Below, one piece after another: positions 36,165-43,857 of a stretch of 64,000 nt of DNA; positions within the stretch are counted from its first letter, which is position 1; every line of letters begins with the position of its first letter. The stretch is from assembly GCF_002007645.1 (NCBI RefSeq), contig NZ_CP019791.1:3154593-3218592 (forward strand), written 5' to 3'. Source of the DNA: Anaerohalosphaera lusitana (GTDB lineage Bacteria > Planctomycetota > Phycisphaerae > Sedimentisphaerales > Anaerohalosphaeraceae). The position numbers and the translations under genes were made by a program. The notes under the pieces were generated by a model. It searched no databases and had not been told where the DNA came from. It was given only the letters and a program-made list of their open reading frames with translations.

Positions 36165-36367
36165 GCTCAAACCGGCCTGATATACCGACAATAGCTTTGC
36201 ATTAGCGGAAAGTGTATACGATGCAATACAAAATAACAGCACTAATACAGATTCGGCATGGCTCACAATACATACATGTCAACACCCTTCCAAGAGCACC
36301 CCCATTTGCCGGAAACACAGCGACCTGTGAACAGTCGCGTTAATAAGTAATATTGAGGAGACTCACC

Positions 36368-36832
36368 ATGAATTTAAAACTAATGACAACTATAATCGTT
36401 CTAGCTTTTGCGGCGACTGCGACCGCAAGTTTTGACTATGCAGCTCTAGATGAAAGCCAGGCTTCTGCGACCGGCTGGCAGTTGGAAGCAACTGGTGTGG
36501 AACCAACACTTCCTGCATCAGCTAAAAAAACTGACAAGTTCGTCGTAAGATCCGGCAAATGGGGCACAGACGATGAAGATGTTGATCCCGAAGACGTACT
36601 CGCCGTAAAGCCCGGCAACGGAAATGCTAATGGAATCGTAAAGAACGTGATTCCTAAAAATCTGGTGCCCGGCAACGGCAATTGGGAAGATGTCTCATCC
36701 GGTGTCGTCCAGACCCCGACAAATGGCGACGCGACAGACGGACCCTCTGCAACTCCTCTGCCCAGCTCAATGACCCTGGGCTTGATAGGCGTGAGCATGG
36801 TTGGCCTGTTGAGAAAACGCCATGCAGCTTGA
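36368..36832 (+). CDS. Small secreted protein with PEP-CTERM-like sorting tail
   Basis: 154 residues from the ATG at 36368, chosen over an in-frame TTG at 36353 because GAGGAG lies about 8 nt before it. An N-terminal signal peptide (MNLKLMTTIIVLAFAATATA) is followed by an acidic, Gly/Asn-rich region without cysteine. The C-terminus is a tripartite sorting signal: PLPSS, a hydrophobic stretch (MTLGLIGVSMVGLL) and basic RKRH. PEP-CTERM proteins normally have a Pro-Glu-Pro here; this copy has Pro-Leu-Pro. It is the only PEP-CTERM-like protein I find in the window and probably the local exosortase substrate. A separate promoter is likely in the 188-bp gap upstream. Confidence 0.78.
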   Translation: MNLKLMTTIIVLAFAATATASFDYAALDESQASATGWQLEATGVEPTLPASAKKTDKFVVRSGKWGTDDEDVDPEDVLAVKPGNGNANGIVKNVIPKNLVPGNGNWEDVSSGVVQTPTNGDATDGPSATPLPSSMTLGLIGVSMVGLLRKRHAA

Positions 36833-36848
36833 TGCATGCTAAGTCTTG

Positions 36849-36910
36849 AACTGGTCACGGTGCTGTCCTGAAAGCTGCCTTGAAACCCATTCTATGCATC
36901 GTGACCAGTT
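36849..36910 (+). repeat. Inverted repeat after the PEP-CTERM-like gene
   Basis: AACTGGTCACGGTGC (36849-36863) pairs with GCATCGTGACCAGTT (36896-36910) over 15 positions with one G-T wobble and a 32-nt loop. There is no T run after it, so it is not a classic intrinsic terminator. It may attenuate read-through, protect the abundant upstream mRNA or bind a dimeric regulator. Confidence 0.6.
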
Positions 36911-36968
36911 TATAAACCAATTTTAACAGTTCATCTCAATCAAACATAAAACACTTGGGGGAAAACAA

Positions 36969-37706
36969 ATGAAATTTCAAGAAATGATCATCTCGGTGAT
37001 CCTGGTTCCATGTTTAATACTGACAACTGGCTGCTTTTCTTCAAACCCGGAAGACATAAACGCTTTTCTAATGCCCGACCAGGCGGAGATCGCGGCCCAG
37101 AACTACCTTCTTCGGCCTCCAGACAGAATCGTGATTCATTGCACCAGCATCCCCGAACTGCACGAACAGGAACAGGCTATCAGACCGGACGGCAAGATCG
37201 CTTTCCAGGATATCGGAGAACTGAAAGTCGCAGGTAAAACACCTAATGAAGTTTCAGGAATCCTGAAAGACAGACTCTCAAAGCTCTACAAGCTTACTGG
37301 CGATATACCCGTCGATGTCAGAGTAGCAGAATACAGAAGCGCCGCATACTATGTCTTCGGCGAAGTCAACTTCCCCGGCGCTAAACCATTCACCGGAAGA
37401 GATACGGTCCTCAGCGCGATCAGCAAAAGCCGGCCTACCGGTTCCTCCTGGTCCGAAAGGGTACAGATCATCAGACCCTCCAGCGATCCAGAAGAAAGGC
37501 CTAAGATATTCGAAGTAAATCTCAACCGTATGCTCGCACACGGTGACACAAGCAAGAATGTATTGCTCCAGGAAGGCGACATGATTTACGTACCGCCAAC
37601 AATACTGGCAGCAAGTGCGGAAGTGATCGAAGAAATTGTAAGGCCCGTCGGAAGAGCCTTCGCACCAGTCAACATAACCCAGACAGGCGGCGACGGGGGT
37701 TTCTAA
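36969..37706 (+). CDS. Wza-type polysaccharide export lipoprotein
   Basis: 245 residues. A lipoprotein signal ends in LTTGC (Cys22). A polysaccharide export (Poly_export, PF02563) domain follows (YLLRPPDRIVIHC, IRPDGKIAFQDIGELKVAGKT), then a SLBB-type domain (YYVFGEVNFPGAKPFTG). OPX proteins form the outer-membrane channel or periplasmic conduit for EPS and pair with the Wzz/BY-kinase at 27754. It is shorter than Wza (about 380 residues) and has no clear C-terminal helix barrel. GGGGGAAAAC precedes the ATG. Confidence 0.9.
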   Translation: MKFQEMIISVILVPCLILTTGCFSSNPEDINAFLMPDQAEIAAQNYLLRPPDRIVIHCTSIPELHEQEQAIRPDGKIAFQDIGELKVAGKTPNEVSGILKDRLSKLYKLTGDIPVDVRVAEYRSAAYYVFGEVNFPGAKPFTGRDTVLSAISKSRPTGSSWSERVQIIRPSSDPEERPKIFEVNLNRMLAHGDTSKNVLLQEGDMIYVPPTILAASAEVIEEIVRPVGRAFAPVNITQTGGDGGF

Positions 37707-37751
37707 CCCACAGCAAATTACTAATGACAACTTGAGCACACGGAGGTTGAA

Positions 37752-38117
37752 ATGCAGCTACACGTACTGCCAAGAAGAAAAAGCAAATCCCGGCAAAACC
37801 ACAACCTGGAAACCATCCGCATACTGGAGGAAAAACAGCGTGCATTAGAAGAGTCCTGGCTTTACGACCTTGAACCTCTTGCAAGACTTCTCTCAGAATT
37901 GCACGAGTCCAATTTCGAACTAACAACACCTCCGGATGAAGCCATAAACGCCGCTTTAGCAGCTTGGCAGCTCGGGGGCGAGGCCTGCATGAGAAAGTTG
38001 CGGGACATGACCATCGAACGCTCCAAACCCGATCAGGCACAAACGTTGTCGCAATGCCTTGATTTCTGGTGGGACGGAATAGGGTCCTGGCGGCTCGAAC
38101 CCGCCCTTTCACGATAA
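37752..38117 (+). CDS. Small uncharacterised protein ending the EPS cluster
   Basis: 121 residues, starting with a basic stretch (PRRKSKSRQNHN) and then mostly helical and acidic, with Trp-rich motifs (SWLYDLEPLARLL, CLDFWWDGIGSW). No signal peptide or membrane span. GGAGG lies 6 nt before the ATG, which supports translation. I do not recognise the family. It follows the export lipoprotein gene by 45 bp and is the last gene before the tRNA. Confidence 0.65.
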   Translation: MQLHVLPRRKSKSRQNHNLETIRILEEKQRALEESWLYDLEPLARLLSELHESNFELTTPPDEAINAALAAWQLGGEACMRKLRDMTIERSKPDQAQTLSQCLDFWWDGIGSWRLEPALSR

Positions 38118-38279
38118 AAATTCGAGCAAGTTCCGCAGGTTTTTAGCACTCTTTTGCACTAAAACCCCTTGCAAATACCTTGATAGCCTTGTAAATTACT
38201 CAAACTATTACAGAGGCTGTTATGGTATCTTTGCGCTTCCAGCTCCTGATAATCTGATGCATAAATAAACCCATAAGAT

Positions 38280-38353
38280 GCGCTCGTAGCTCAGCAGGAT
38301 AGAGCATCGGTTTCCTAAACCGGAGGTCCCAGGTTCGAATCCTGGCGGGCGTA
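38280..38353 (+). tRNA. tRNA-Arg (anticodon CCU)
   Basis: 74 nt that fold into a full cloverleaf: acceptor GCGCTCG with CGGGCGT (two G-T pairs), D arm GCTC/GAGC, anticodon loop TTCCTAA giving anticodon CCU, and T arm CCAGG-TTCGAAT-CCTGG. Discriminator A; CCA is not encoded. Confidence 0.96.
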
Positions 38354-38361
38354 TATAAGCG

Positions 38362-38390
38362 AAGGCACGGCAAGCAAAGCCGTGCCTTTT
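38362..38390 (+). terminator. Rho-independent terminator after tRNA-Arg
   Basis: AAGGCACGGC (38362-38371) pairs with GCCGTGCCTT (38379-38388) around a 7-nt loop; the last four bases are T. It starts 9 bp after the tRNA. It also lies just beyond the end of the permease gene on the other strand and might act on both. Confidence 0.85.
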
Positions 38391-38404
38391 CGCATCAAAG
38401 AACG

Positions 38405-39436
38405 TCATTTCGCCATTTCTTTGTGCTTCTTCTTAAAGAGTCCGGGCACCAGAACGACCAACAGCAAAATCCCCGCCGCATGCTGCCACCACGCAGTGTC
38501 CATCTCGTGCATATGCTCTGCCACCCGTCCGCCAATCCCCGGAAACATAGCGTCCAGAAGGAAGCCCGCGCTCAACGCGCAAACAACCACCGTTAGCAGG
38601 TATATCAATGCCGTTTTTCTGCCCATTATATTCCACAAAGTTGTAAATGTGGCTGCATTCGTCGCAGGCCCAGTCATAAGAAAAACAAGAGCCGCCCCAG
38701 GCGTCAGCCCCTTTGCAACCAACACCGCCGCAACAGGGATCGAAGCGGTCGCGCAGACATACAGAGGTATCCCAAATACAAGCATCAGCAGCATAGACGG
38801 CAAACCCGCGCTTACGTGCGAAGCGAAGAAATCATCCGGTATAACCGCGGCCAGGATCGCAGCAATAATAATCCCCACGATCATCGGCCTTCCAATATCT
38901 CGCGGCAGCGTTACGAAACCATGCTTAAAAAGACGTATCAGCCAGAAAGGCTGCTTCTTCCCGCCGCAGCAACTGTCCTCTTCCTCAGCACCATCCGCAA
39001 CCTCACCCGCTACTTTCTCTCCTGACCCGCCGGTAAGCTGAACAGCAAATCCGCCGATCAGACCCGTTATAAATGCGATTACCGGCCTGAATACCGCAAA
39101 GATAGGCCCAAGCAATGCATACGTCGCCAATATACTGTCAACCCCCGTCTGAGGTGTCGAAAGCAAAAATGACACCGTCGCCCCCTTCGCCGCCCCATGC
39201 TTACGCAATGACATCCCCACAGGGATCACACCGCACGAACACAACGGCAAAGGCACCCCGAATAACGACGCCTTGACCACAGGCCAAAAGCCGCCGCCCC
39301 CCAGATGATTCTCAACGAATCTCGCTGAGAGTATCACGGAAAGGATGCCGGCCACCAGGAAACCGAACAGCAGATACGGCGCCATCTCCGTCAATGTCCC
39401 CCAGAACTCGCCTGCCAGCATCACTATAGTATCCAT
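38405..39436 (-). CDS. SO_0444/ArsP-type permease (DUF318), metal efflux
   Basis: 343 residues, about eight to nine membrane helices. The conserved family segment FGVPLPLCSCGVIPVG with its CSC pair and the later TPQTGVDS are typical of PF03773 permeases, which export organoarsenicals, copper or zinc in different groups. A charged cytoplasmic insert with Cys-Cys (EEEDSCCGGKK) around residues 148-160 could bind metal. It ends the operon Rrf2 - cupin - ferredoxin - permease, so expression is probably under the Rrf2 protein. Confidence 0.85.
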   Translation of the reverse strand: MDTIVMLAGEFWGTLTEMAPYLLFGFLVAGILSVILSARFVENHLGGGGFWPVVKASLFGVPLPLCSCGVIPVGMSLRKHGAAKGATVSFLLSTPQTGVDSILATYALLGPIFAVFRPVIAFITGLIGGFAVQLTGGSGEKVAGEVADGAEEEDSCCGGKKQPFWLIRLFKHGFVTLPRDIGRPMIVGIIIAAILAAVIPDDFFASHVSAGLPSMLLMLVFGIPLYVCATASIPVAAVLVAKGLTPGAALVFLMTGPATNAATFTTLWNIMGRKTALIYLLTVVVCALSAGFLLDAMFPGIGGRVAEHMHEMDTAWWQHAAGILLLVVLVPGLFKKKHKEMAK

Positions 39437-39454
39437 CGTTAACTCCTTCTATGA

Positions 39455-40180
39455 CTACATAGTAGTGCGTTCAAGCACTTCACCATGCAAGCTCACTGTA
39501 ACATCATCAAACTTCATATCCTTGCCGCTGGCTTCTACTGCCTGCTTTGCAAGACGCGTCAATCCCGAGCAGCAAGGCACCTGCATATGAAGCACGCTCA
39601 GACTGTTAAGGTCGTTCTGCCTGATTATCTCAGCCAGCTTATCAACATACGGTCCTGTATTATCGAGCTTCGGACACGCAATTGCAAGGCTGTGATCCTT
39701 GAGAATCTCGCTATGGAAATTACCCATCGCGAACGCAACGCAATCAGCAGCCAGCACAAGGTCCGAGTTCTTGAAATACTCCGCATTCGGCGACACCAGC
39801 GCAAGCTGTACAGGCCACTGAGCCAACTGAGAACTCGTATCCCCATCCCGCTGCTCGCTGTCCCCACGCTTACCCTGAAACATCTGAGCCATCATACCAG
39901 GACAACCGCCCCCGCTCGGACGCTTCTTGGCGTTTTCCTGAGCTTTGATACGCTCATTGGTTGCCTCTTCGTCAAATTCCTCGGCGTCTCTTTCTTCGAT
40001 CGAGATCGCGTCCATCGGGCAATGCCCAAGACACGCACCGAGACCATCGCAATATATTTCGCTAACCAGCTTGGCCTTGCCGTCGATTATCTCAATCGCA
40101 TTCTCGGCACATGCTGTCACACAATCACCACAGCCGTTACATTTACTTTCGTCGATCTTTACTATTTCACGTTTTGCCAT
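39455..40180 (-). CDS. Two-cluster 4Fe-4S ferredoxin-like protein
   Basis: 241 residues. The N-terminal 60 residues hold two [4Fe-4S] motifs, CNGCGDCVTAC and CDGLGACLGHCP (the second with a wider first spacing). The middle has a Gly/Cys patch (SGGGCPGMM). The C-terminal domain contains VLAADCVAFAMG, ACPKLD and VPCCSGL, cysteine patterns seen in iron-sulfur proteins of anaerobes annotated as '4Fe-4S binding protein'. It probably works in electron transfer or sensing rather than in a known enzyme complex. It is 18 bp from the permease gene. Confidence 0.85.
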   Translation of the reverse strand: MAKREIVKIDESKCNGCGDCVTACAENAIEIIDGKAKLVSEIYCDGLGACLGHCPMDAISIEERDAEEFDEEATNERIKAQENAKKRPSGGGCPGMMAQMFQGKRGDSEQRDGDTSSQLAQWPVQLALVSPNAEYFKNSDLVLAADCVAFAMGNFHSEILKDHSLAIACPKLDNTGPYVDKLAEIIRQNDLNSLSVLHMQVPCCSGLTRLAKQAVEASGKDMKFDDVTVSLHGEVLERTTM

Positions 40181-40217
40181 ATCTGTAAAACCTCTCTCAT
40201 GAGAAAATAGTTCGCGT

Positions 40218-40565
40218 TCACGCCCTGATCATAGTCAGCAGCATCTTGAATTTCTGTTCCGCCTTAACAGCATGGGGCACATCGGCAGGCATAATGATCA
40301 CCTCGCCTGCAGCAACTTCATGCTCTTCACCGTCAATTATTATCACGCCTTGTCCGTCCACGATCTGAACCAACGCATCAAAAGGAGCACTGTGCTCACT
40401 CAAAGCCTGGCCCTTAGCAAAAGCGAACAACGTCACCGTCCCGGTCCCCTTGTCCAGCAGGGTCTTGCTGACCACAGCATCGTCCGCATAATCGATCAGC
40501 CCGTTCAAACTACCTTTTTTACCAAGCACGGCATCCAGTACTTTTTTCTTTTTATCATTTGTCAT
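40218..40565 (-). CDS. Small cupin-domain protein
   Basis: 115 residues, a single cupin barrel with motif 1 around GQALSEHSAPFDALVQIVDG and motif 2 MPADVPHAV. Histidines and a Glu in these positions may bind one metal ion. The family is broad, with roles from small-molecule sensing to isomerases. Its ATG overlaps the Rrf2 stop (ATGA). It may sense or bind the small molecule linked to the operon. Confidence 0.85.
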   Translation of the reverse strand: MTNDKKKKVLDAVLGKKGSLNGLIDYADDAVVSKTLLDKGTGTVTLFAFAKGQALSEHSAPFDALVQIVDGQGVIIIDGEEHEVAAGEVIIMPADVPHAVKAEQKFKMLLTMIRA

Positions 40566-40981
40566 TTAGCAGCCCTTTCAGCTCGTTCGATTGTAAAATC
40601 CAGTAAACTTACACCGTCAAGAAAACCATCTACGTCTCTTTGCAATTCCCGAAGCTTTCGGCAAAGCCCACAACTGCCGCTTCGAACACAGCCCTCACTA
40701 CCAGCAGTACACTTATTCACCGTTATAGGCCCTTGAATGACTTCAACAATCTCCGTGACCTTTATCTCTTCAGGACCGCGAGACAACTCAAAACCACCCT
40801 TTGGTCCCATTTTACTGCTCACAAGGCCTGTTTTATGTAGCTTCTGGAGCAGTTTGGCAGTTATCTGATAAGGCATTCCGCACAACTCTGCAATGTCTCT
40901 TGCCGGAACCGAACGCCCCTCATTGGCCAGAAATATCATGGCTCTCAAGGCATAATCAGTATTTCGTCTAATAATCTCCAC
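40562..40981 (-). CDS. Rrf2-family transcriptional regulator
   Basis: 139 residues from a GTG start at 40981 with AGGGAG 6 nt upstream; this gives the usual Rrf2 beginning (EIIRRNTDYALRAMIFLA). Longer in-frame starts (41005, 41026) would put coding sequence inside the operator. The winged helix is followed by CTAGSEGCVRSGSCGLC, a cysteine cluster like that of iron-sulfur or redox-sensing members (IscR, NsrR). It heads the operon and probably represses itself through the inverted repeat just upstream, responding to redox or metal stress. Confidence 0.88.
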   Translation of the reverse strand: MEIIRRNTDYALRAMIFLANEGRSVPARDIAELCGMPYQITAKLLQKLHKTGLVSSKMGPKGGFELSRGPEEIKVTEIVEVIQGPITVNKCTAGSEGCVRSGSCGLCRKLRELQRDVDGFLDGVSLLDFTIERAERAAK

Positions 40982-40994
40982 TTGAAGCTCCCTA

Positions 40995-41029
40995 AGTATG
41001 ACCATTTCAGTCTTACTTACGGTCATACT
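40995..41029. promoter_or_regulatory. Operator-like inverted repeat before the Rrf2 gene
   Basis: AGTATGACC (40995-41003) and its exact complement GGTCATACT (41021-41029) are separated by 17 bp. The right half overlaps the -10 box and the left half lies near the likely transcript start. This position fits autorepression by a dimeric Rrf2 protein. Confidence 0.6.
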
Positions 41030-41053
41030 AATAGCTTGTTCCCTTCATTGCAA
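41025..41053 (-). promoter_or_regulatory. Promoter of the Rrf2 operon
   Basis: On the minus strand TTGCAA (41053-41048) and TAGTAT (41030-41025) are spaced by 17 bp, a good sigma-70-type match, about 45 bp before the GTG start of the Rrf2 gene. Confidence 0.6.
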
Positions 41054-41113
41054 GAAAAATTTGATTCATAAAGAAACCTGGGTAACCGAAGCAGCCTCCT
41101 GCAACCCCACACG

Positions 41114-41193
41114 CCAGCCGCATAATTTCACAGTCCGGCGAGAATGGACCTCCAAAAAGTTCGTCGGAGGCACGGCTGTTAATTTCTGCGGCG
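41114..41193. repeat. 80-bp palindromic dispersed repeat, copy 1
   Basis: 77 of 80 bases match copy 2 at 51348-51427, with no gaps. Outer arms CCGCATAATT and AATTTCTGCGG are nearly complementary, and an inner ACCTCC/GGAGG stem is present. It lies between the end of the 576-residue gene and the Rrf2 promoter, both on the minus strand. The rest of the gap (41054-41245) holds nothing recognisable. Confidence 0.85.
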
Positions 41194-41245
41194 CACAACT
41201 TGCCGTTTCCCCATTATTCCATGATTATTCAGAAATTTGCCCGCT

Positions 41246-42976
41246 TTATAGGCTTTGGGCTTCGATCTTCCCGTCAGGCTTTATCCTGACTGTGCCGCGA
41301 AGCTCTTTCGACGAAACAAAGCGATATACTTTGTCGCATTCGACCGTCACATCATGCCCGTCGATCGTGACCGTTATATCATCCTCGTGCCCGCGTTCGT
41401 GCAGTATATTCGCCAGCGCAAAAGCCTTCTCAGCACCGTCACCCCGCTGATAATTCACGACCTCGTCAGGCTGAGCGATCCTCTTGCCCTGGTAAATGGA
41501 CTCGTTGACCATGGGCCCGAGCCACTTTACCAGCTTCTCAGTGCTTATATCTTTTGCCGTCTCAATACTTACGGGATTGCGCTCGATCGCGGCCCTGGCA
41601 AATGGAACCCAGTCACACGTTTCCATGTCCCTGTACGCATAGAATGCAAGATCGACCATCTTGTTGCTGCTCCGCAACCCCTGAAGATAATCGATGATCT
41701 CTTCCCTGCTCTGCTCTGGCGATATCTTTACCGGCTCGGTCTCGTGAAACTTTTTATCACCGCTTGGCAGCCTCGGCTCGGTCTTGAGAAAATCAGTCAT
41801 ATCTTCCATGAATGCATCTACATCCGGCAGCAAAGTACTGAGATAATCTTTCAGCTTCGCCTGCCCCTCAGGGTCAAAAACGTCTATCTGTTCGTATTCG
41901 ACAAAGGCCCTCAACTGCTCGGAACACATGCGGTCCAGACGCTTATAAGGCGTAAAATCTTCGTCAGACACTTCCTCCAGCAGCTTATCGAACGTCTGGT
42001 CTGCAATACGGTAATTACTGCCGTGCTCATACCTGAACAAAACATCGGCATCGATGAACTTCTTCTGCCCCCGCAGCTCCCTGCAGTACTGAAAATATTT
42101 CTGGTAATCATGATAGGCACGCAGAAAGTTAGAAAATGTCAGAAGATCGAACTGCTCCGTCAGATAATCATCCAGACGATTCTTAAATCCTTCATATGCC
42201 TTAGGGTCAATGGTAGCATCATCATAAAAACAGTGCACATGCCCTGTCGAGTGAGCGACGATCGTTATCTGCTCATTCTTCATGGCACGCTGAGCCTTCA
42301 TGGAAATCTCAGTGCCGTTGAACCACATACTCTTGGTCACGATCCGGCGATTGTTTGTTATCACCCCGCCGTTCACATCCACATAGTTCTGAGAATGCAA
42401 AGGCGTGAGGATCATATAAATATCCTCCAGCGGAATATCACAAACCACAAATGCAGCCGCCGCATAAAGCGCCGCCAGCGACACACACTCCCCCGCCTTC
42501 TTGTCATAACCAGGCTTGTACTGAAAGGCGTCCATAGCCTCCAGCGTCTCGGTCTTCCAGTACGGAATTATCTCGCTGTCATATTTATCAAGACCGAAAT
42601 GCTTTCGGATCTCAACGTCAAAATAGTACTTATCCCCGGTATACCCGAACAGCGCATTACTCTGCGCAATATCGCGAGGATCGATCGTATCCTTGAATCT
42701 CTCCAGCTCCACATCCTTATGCGTCAAACCCCACGTCTCAAGGTCCAGGTTGAAATCATACTCGTCCATGATAAACTGGCGCATACGCATGAATCGTCGG
42801 TAAGGCGTCTTGTTCTTTATCTTCTCAAATGTCTCCAGCTTACGCCACTTCCACAGTATCGGGCTCATGATATTTGCCAGCACCAGGCTGTACATAAGCT
42901 CCGGATAAACGAATATCTCCATATCCGAAAGCGTGATCGCCGATGAATACTTTTCAAGCTCTTCTGCCTTGATCAT
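41246..42976 (-). CDS. Uncharacterised transglutaminase-like protein
   Basis: About 576 residues from the ATG at 42976, which overlaps the previous stop (ATGA); an in-frame TTG lies 18 bp earlier. No signal peptide. In the middle, GECVSLAALYAAAAFV provides a Cys at a helix start and TPLHSQNYVDV a later His, the order seen in transglutaminase/papain-like folds, and Asn/Asp follow nearby. The N- and C-terminal thirds match nothing I know. It is co-transcribed with a TIGR02757 protein. Function unknown; a cytoplasmic thiol enzyme is a guess. Confidence 0.75.
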   Translation of the reverse strand: MIKAEELEKYSSAITLSDMEIFVYPELMYSLVLANIMSPILWKWRKLETFEKIKNKTPYRRFMRMRQFIMDEYDFNLDLETWGLTHKDVELERFKDTIDPRDIAQSNALFGYTGDKYYFDVEIRKHFGLDKYDSEIIPYWKTETLEAMDAFQYKPGYDKKAGECVSLAALYAAAAFVVCDIPLEDIYMILTPLHSQNYVDVNGGVITNNRRIVTKSMWFNGTEISMKAQRAMKNEQITIVAHSTGHVHCFYDDATIDPKAYEGFKNRLDDYLTEQFDLLTFSNFLRAYHDYQKYFQYCRELRGQKKFIDADVLFRYEHGSNYRIADQTFDKLLEEVSDEDFTPYKRLDRMCSEQLRAFVEYEQIDVFDPEGQAKLKDYLSTLLPDVDAFMEDMTDFLKTEPRLPSGDKKFHETEPVKISPEQSREEIIDYLQGLRSSNKMVDLAFYAYRDMETCDWVPFARAAIERNPVSIETAKDISTEKLVKWLGPMVNESIYQGKRIAQPDEVVNYQRGDGAEKAFALANILHERGHEDDITVTIDGHDVTVECDKVYRFVSSKELRGTVRIKPDGKIEAQSL

Positions 42977-43857
42977 TTTCTCACTCGTAAACAATAACCA
43001 TATAACTCACACAGGTCGCACTTCTCAGTAAGCTTACCCGTGCAATTATCAATAATTCCAATTCTGCTCAAACTGAAATCATACTTCACCGGATCCTCAG
43101 GCCGGACCTTCGCAAAACTTTCCGTTATCTCCAGCGCTGCCTTGAGCGAAACCGTCTTCCTGCCATACAAACCCAGTATCCTGCACAAACGTTCCATATG
43201 TACATCGATCGGCACAACCAGCTTTGCCGGGCTGATCGTTTGCCAGACACCCGGATCGACCTCGTCATCACGAACCATCCATCGCAAAAAAAGGTTCAGC
43301 CGCTTCGATGCGCTCCCCCTCGCCGGACTCGCAAGCAGATACTTCACCCCCCTGCTTACCTCCTTCTGATAAAGCTCCTCATACAGATCCGAAAGATGAT
43401 CGCAAAAAGCTGTCAATACCGGCACAATGGTAGAATGCTCATCCCGGTCGGTCTCAGCAAAATAATTCTCGATCGAACCGAATCTGACCAACACCTTCTG
43501 CAATACGCCGAACAGCTCCGCCAGGTCCTTCCCCGTATTGAAACGATGCTTGAAACCCGCCAGCTCCGCCGCCTTGCTGTCGTTGAACCGCCTGACATAA
43601 TCGCCGGGTCTCTTACCCATCACTCCCAGCAGCCCCGTCACACTTCGCTCTATCTGAGTCACCCTGCCGTACGCCAGCGCCGCCGCGACAAAGCCAGCCA
43701 TCTCCTGATCCAGCGGCTCCTCGTATCTGTATACAAATTGAAGCGGGTCCGGAGGAATAAGCTCCCTCCGGTTATACCGCTCATATATCCGCTCTAAGAC
43801 AGACTCAAGTTGCCCTTGCGATCTATTCACCTTTGACAGCAGCCGCAAATTCCTCAA
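42973..43857 (-). CDS. TIGR02757 (DUF2400) family protein
   Basis: 294 residues matching the TIGR02757/DUF2400 family: DPLQFVYRYEEPLDQEMAGF, AALAYGRVTQI, NLFLRWMVR, KLVVPIDVHMERL and a C-terminal Cys set (NCTGKLTEKCDLCELYGYC) like the iron-sulfur loop of endonuclease III relatives. The family is related to HhH base-excision glycosylases but is uncharacterised. The start lies inside the preceding gene (35-bp overlap). Confidence 0.87.
   Translation of the reverse strand: MRNLRLLSKVNRSQGQLESVLERIYERYNRRELIPPDPLQFVYRYEEPLDQEMAGFVAAALAYGRVTQIERSVTGLLGVMGKRPGDYVRRFNDSKAAELAGFKHRFNTGKDLAELFGVLQKVLVRFGSIENYFAETDRDEHSTIVPVLTAFCDHLSDLYEELYQKEVSRGVKYLLASPARGSASKRLNLFLRWMVRDDEVDPGVWQTISPAKLVVPIDVHMERLCRILGLYGRKTVSLKAALEITESFAKVRPEDPVKYDFSLSRIGIIDNCTGKLTEKCDLCELYGYCLRVRK

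Noticed and set aside
36362-36367. Longer start for the PEP-CTERM-like gene at TTG 36353
   Set aside because: The TTG overlaps the GAGGAG site that serves the ATG at 36368.
38118-38279. Attachment site or integrated element at tRNA-Arg
   Set aside because: No integrase gene and no direct repeat of the tRNA 3' end was seen in the window.
41255-42946. Long plus-strand open frame (563 codons)
   Set aside because: Antisense to the transglutaminase-like gene; no ribosome-binding site and no recognisable domain.
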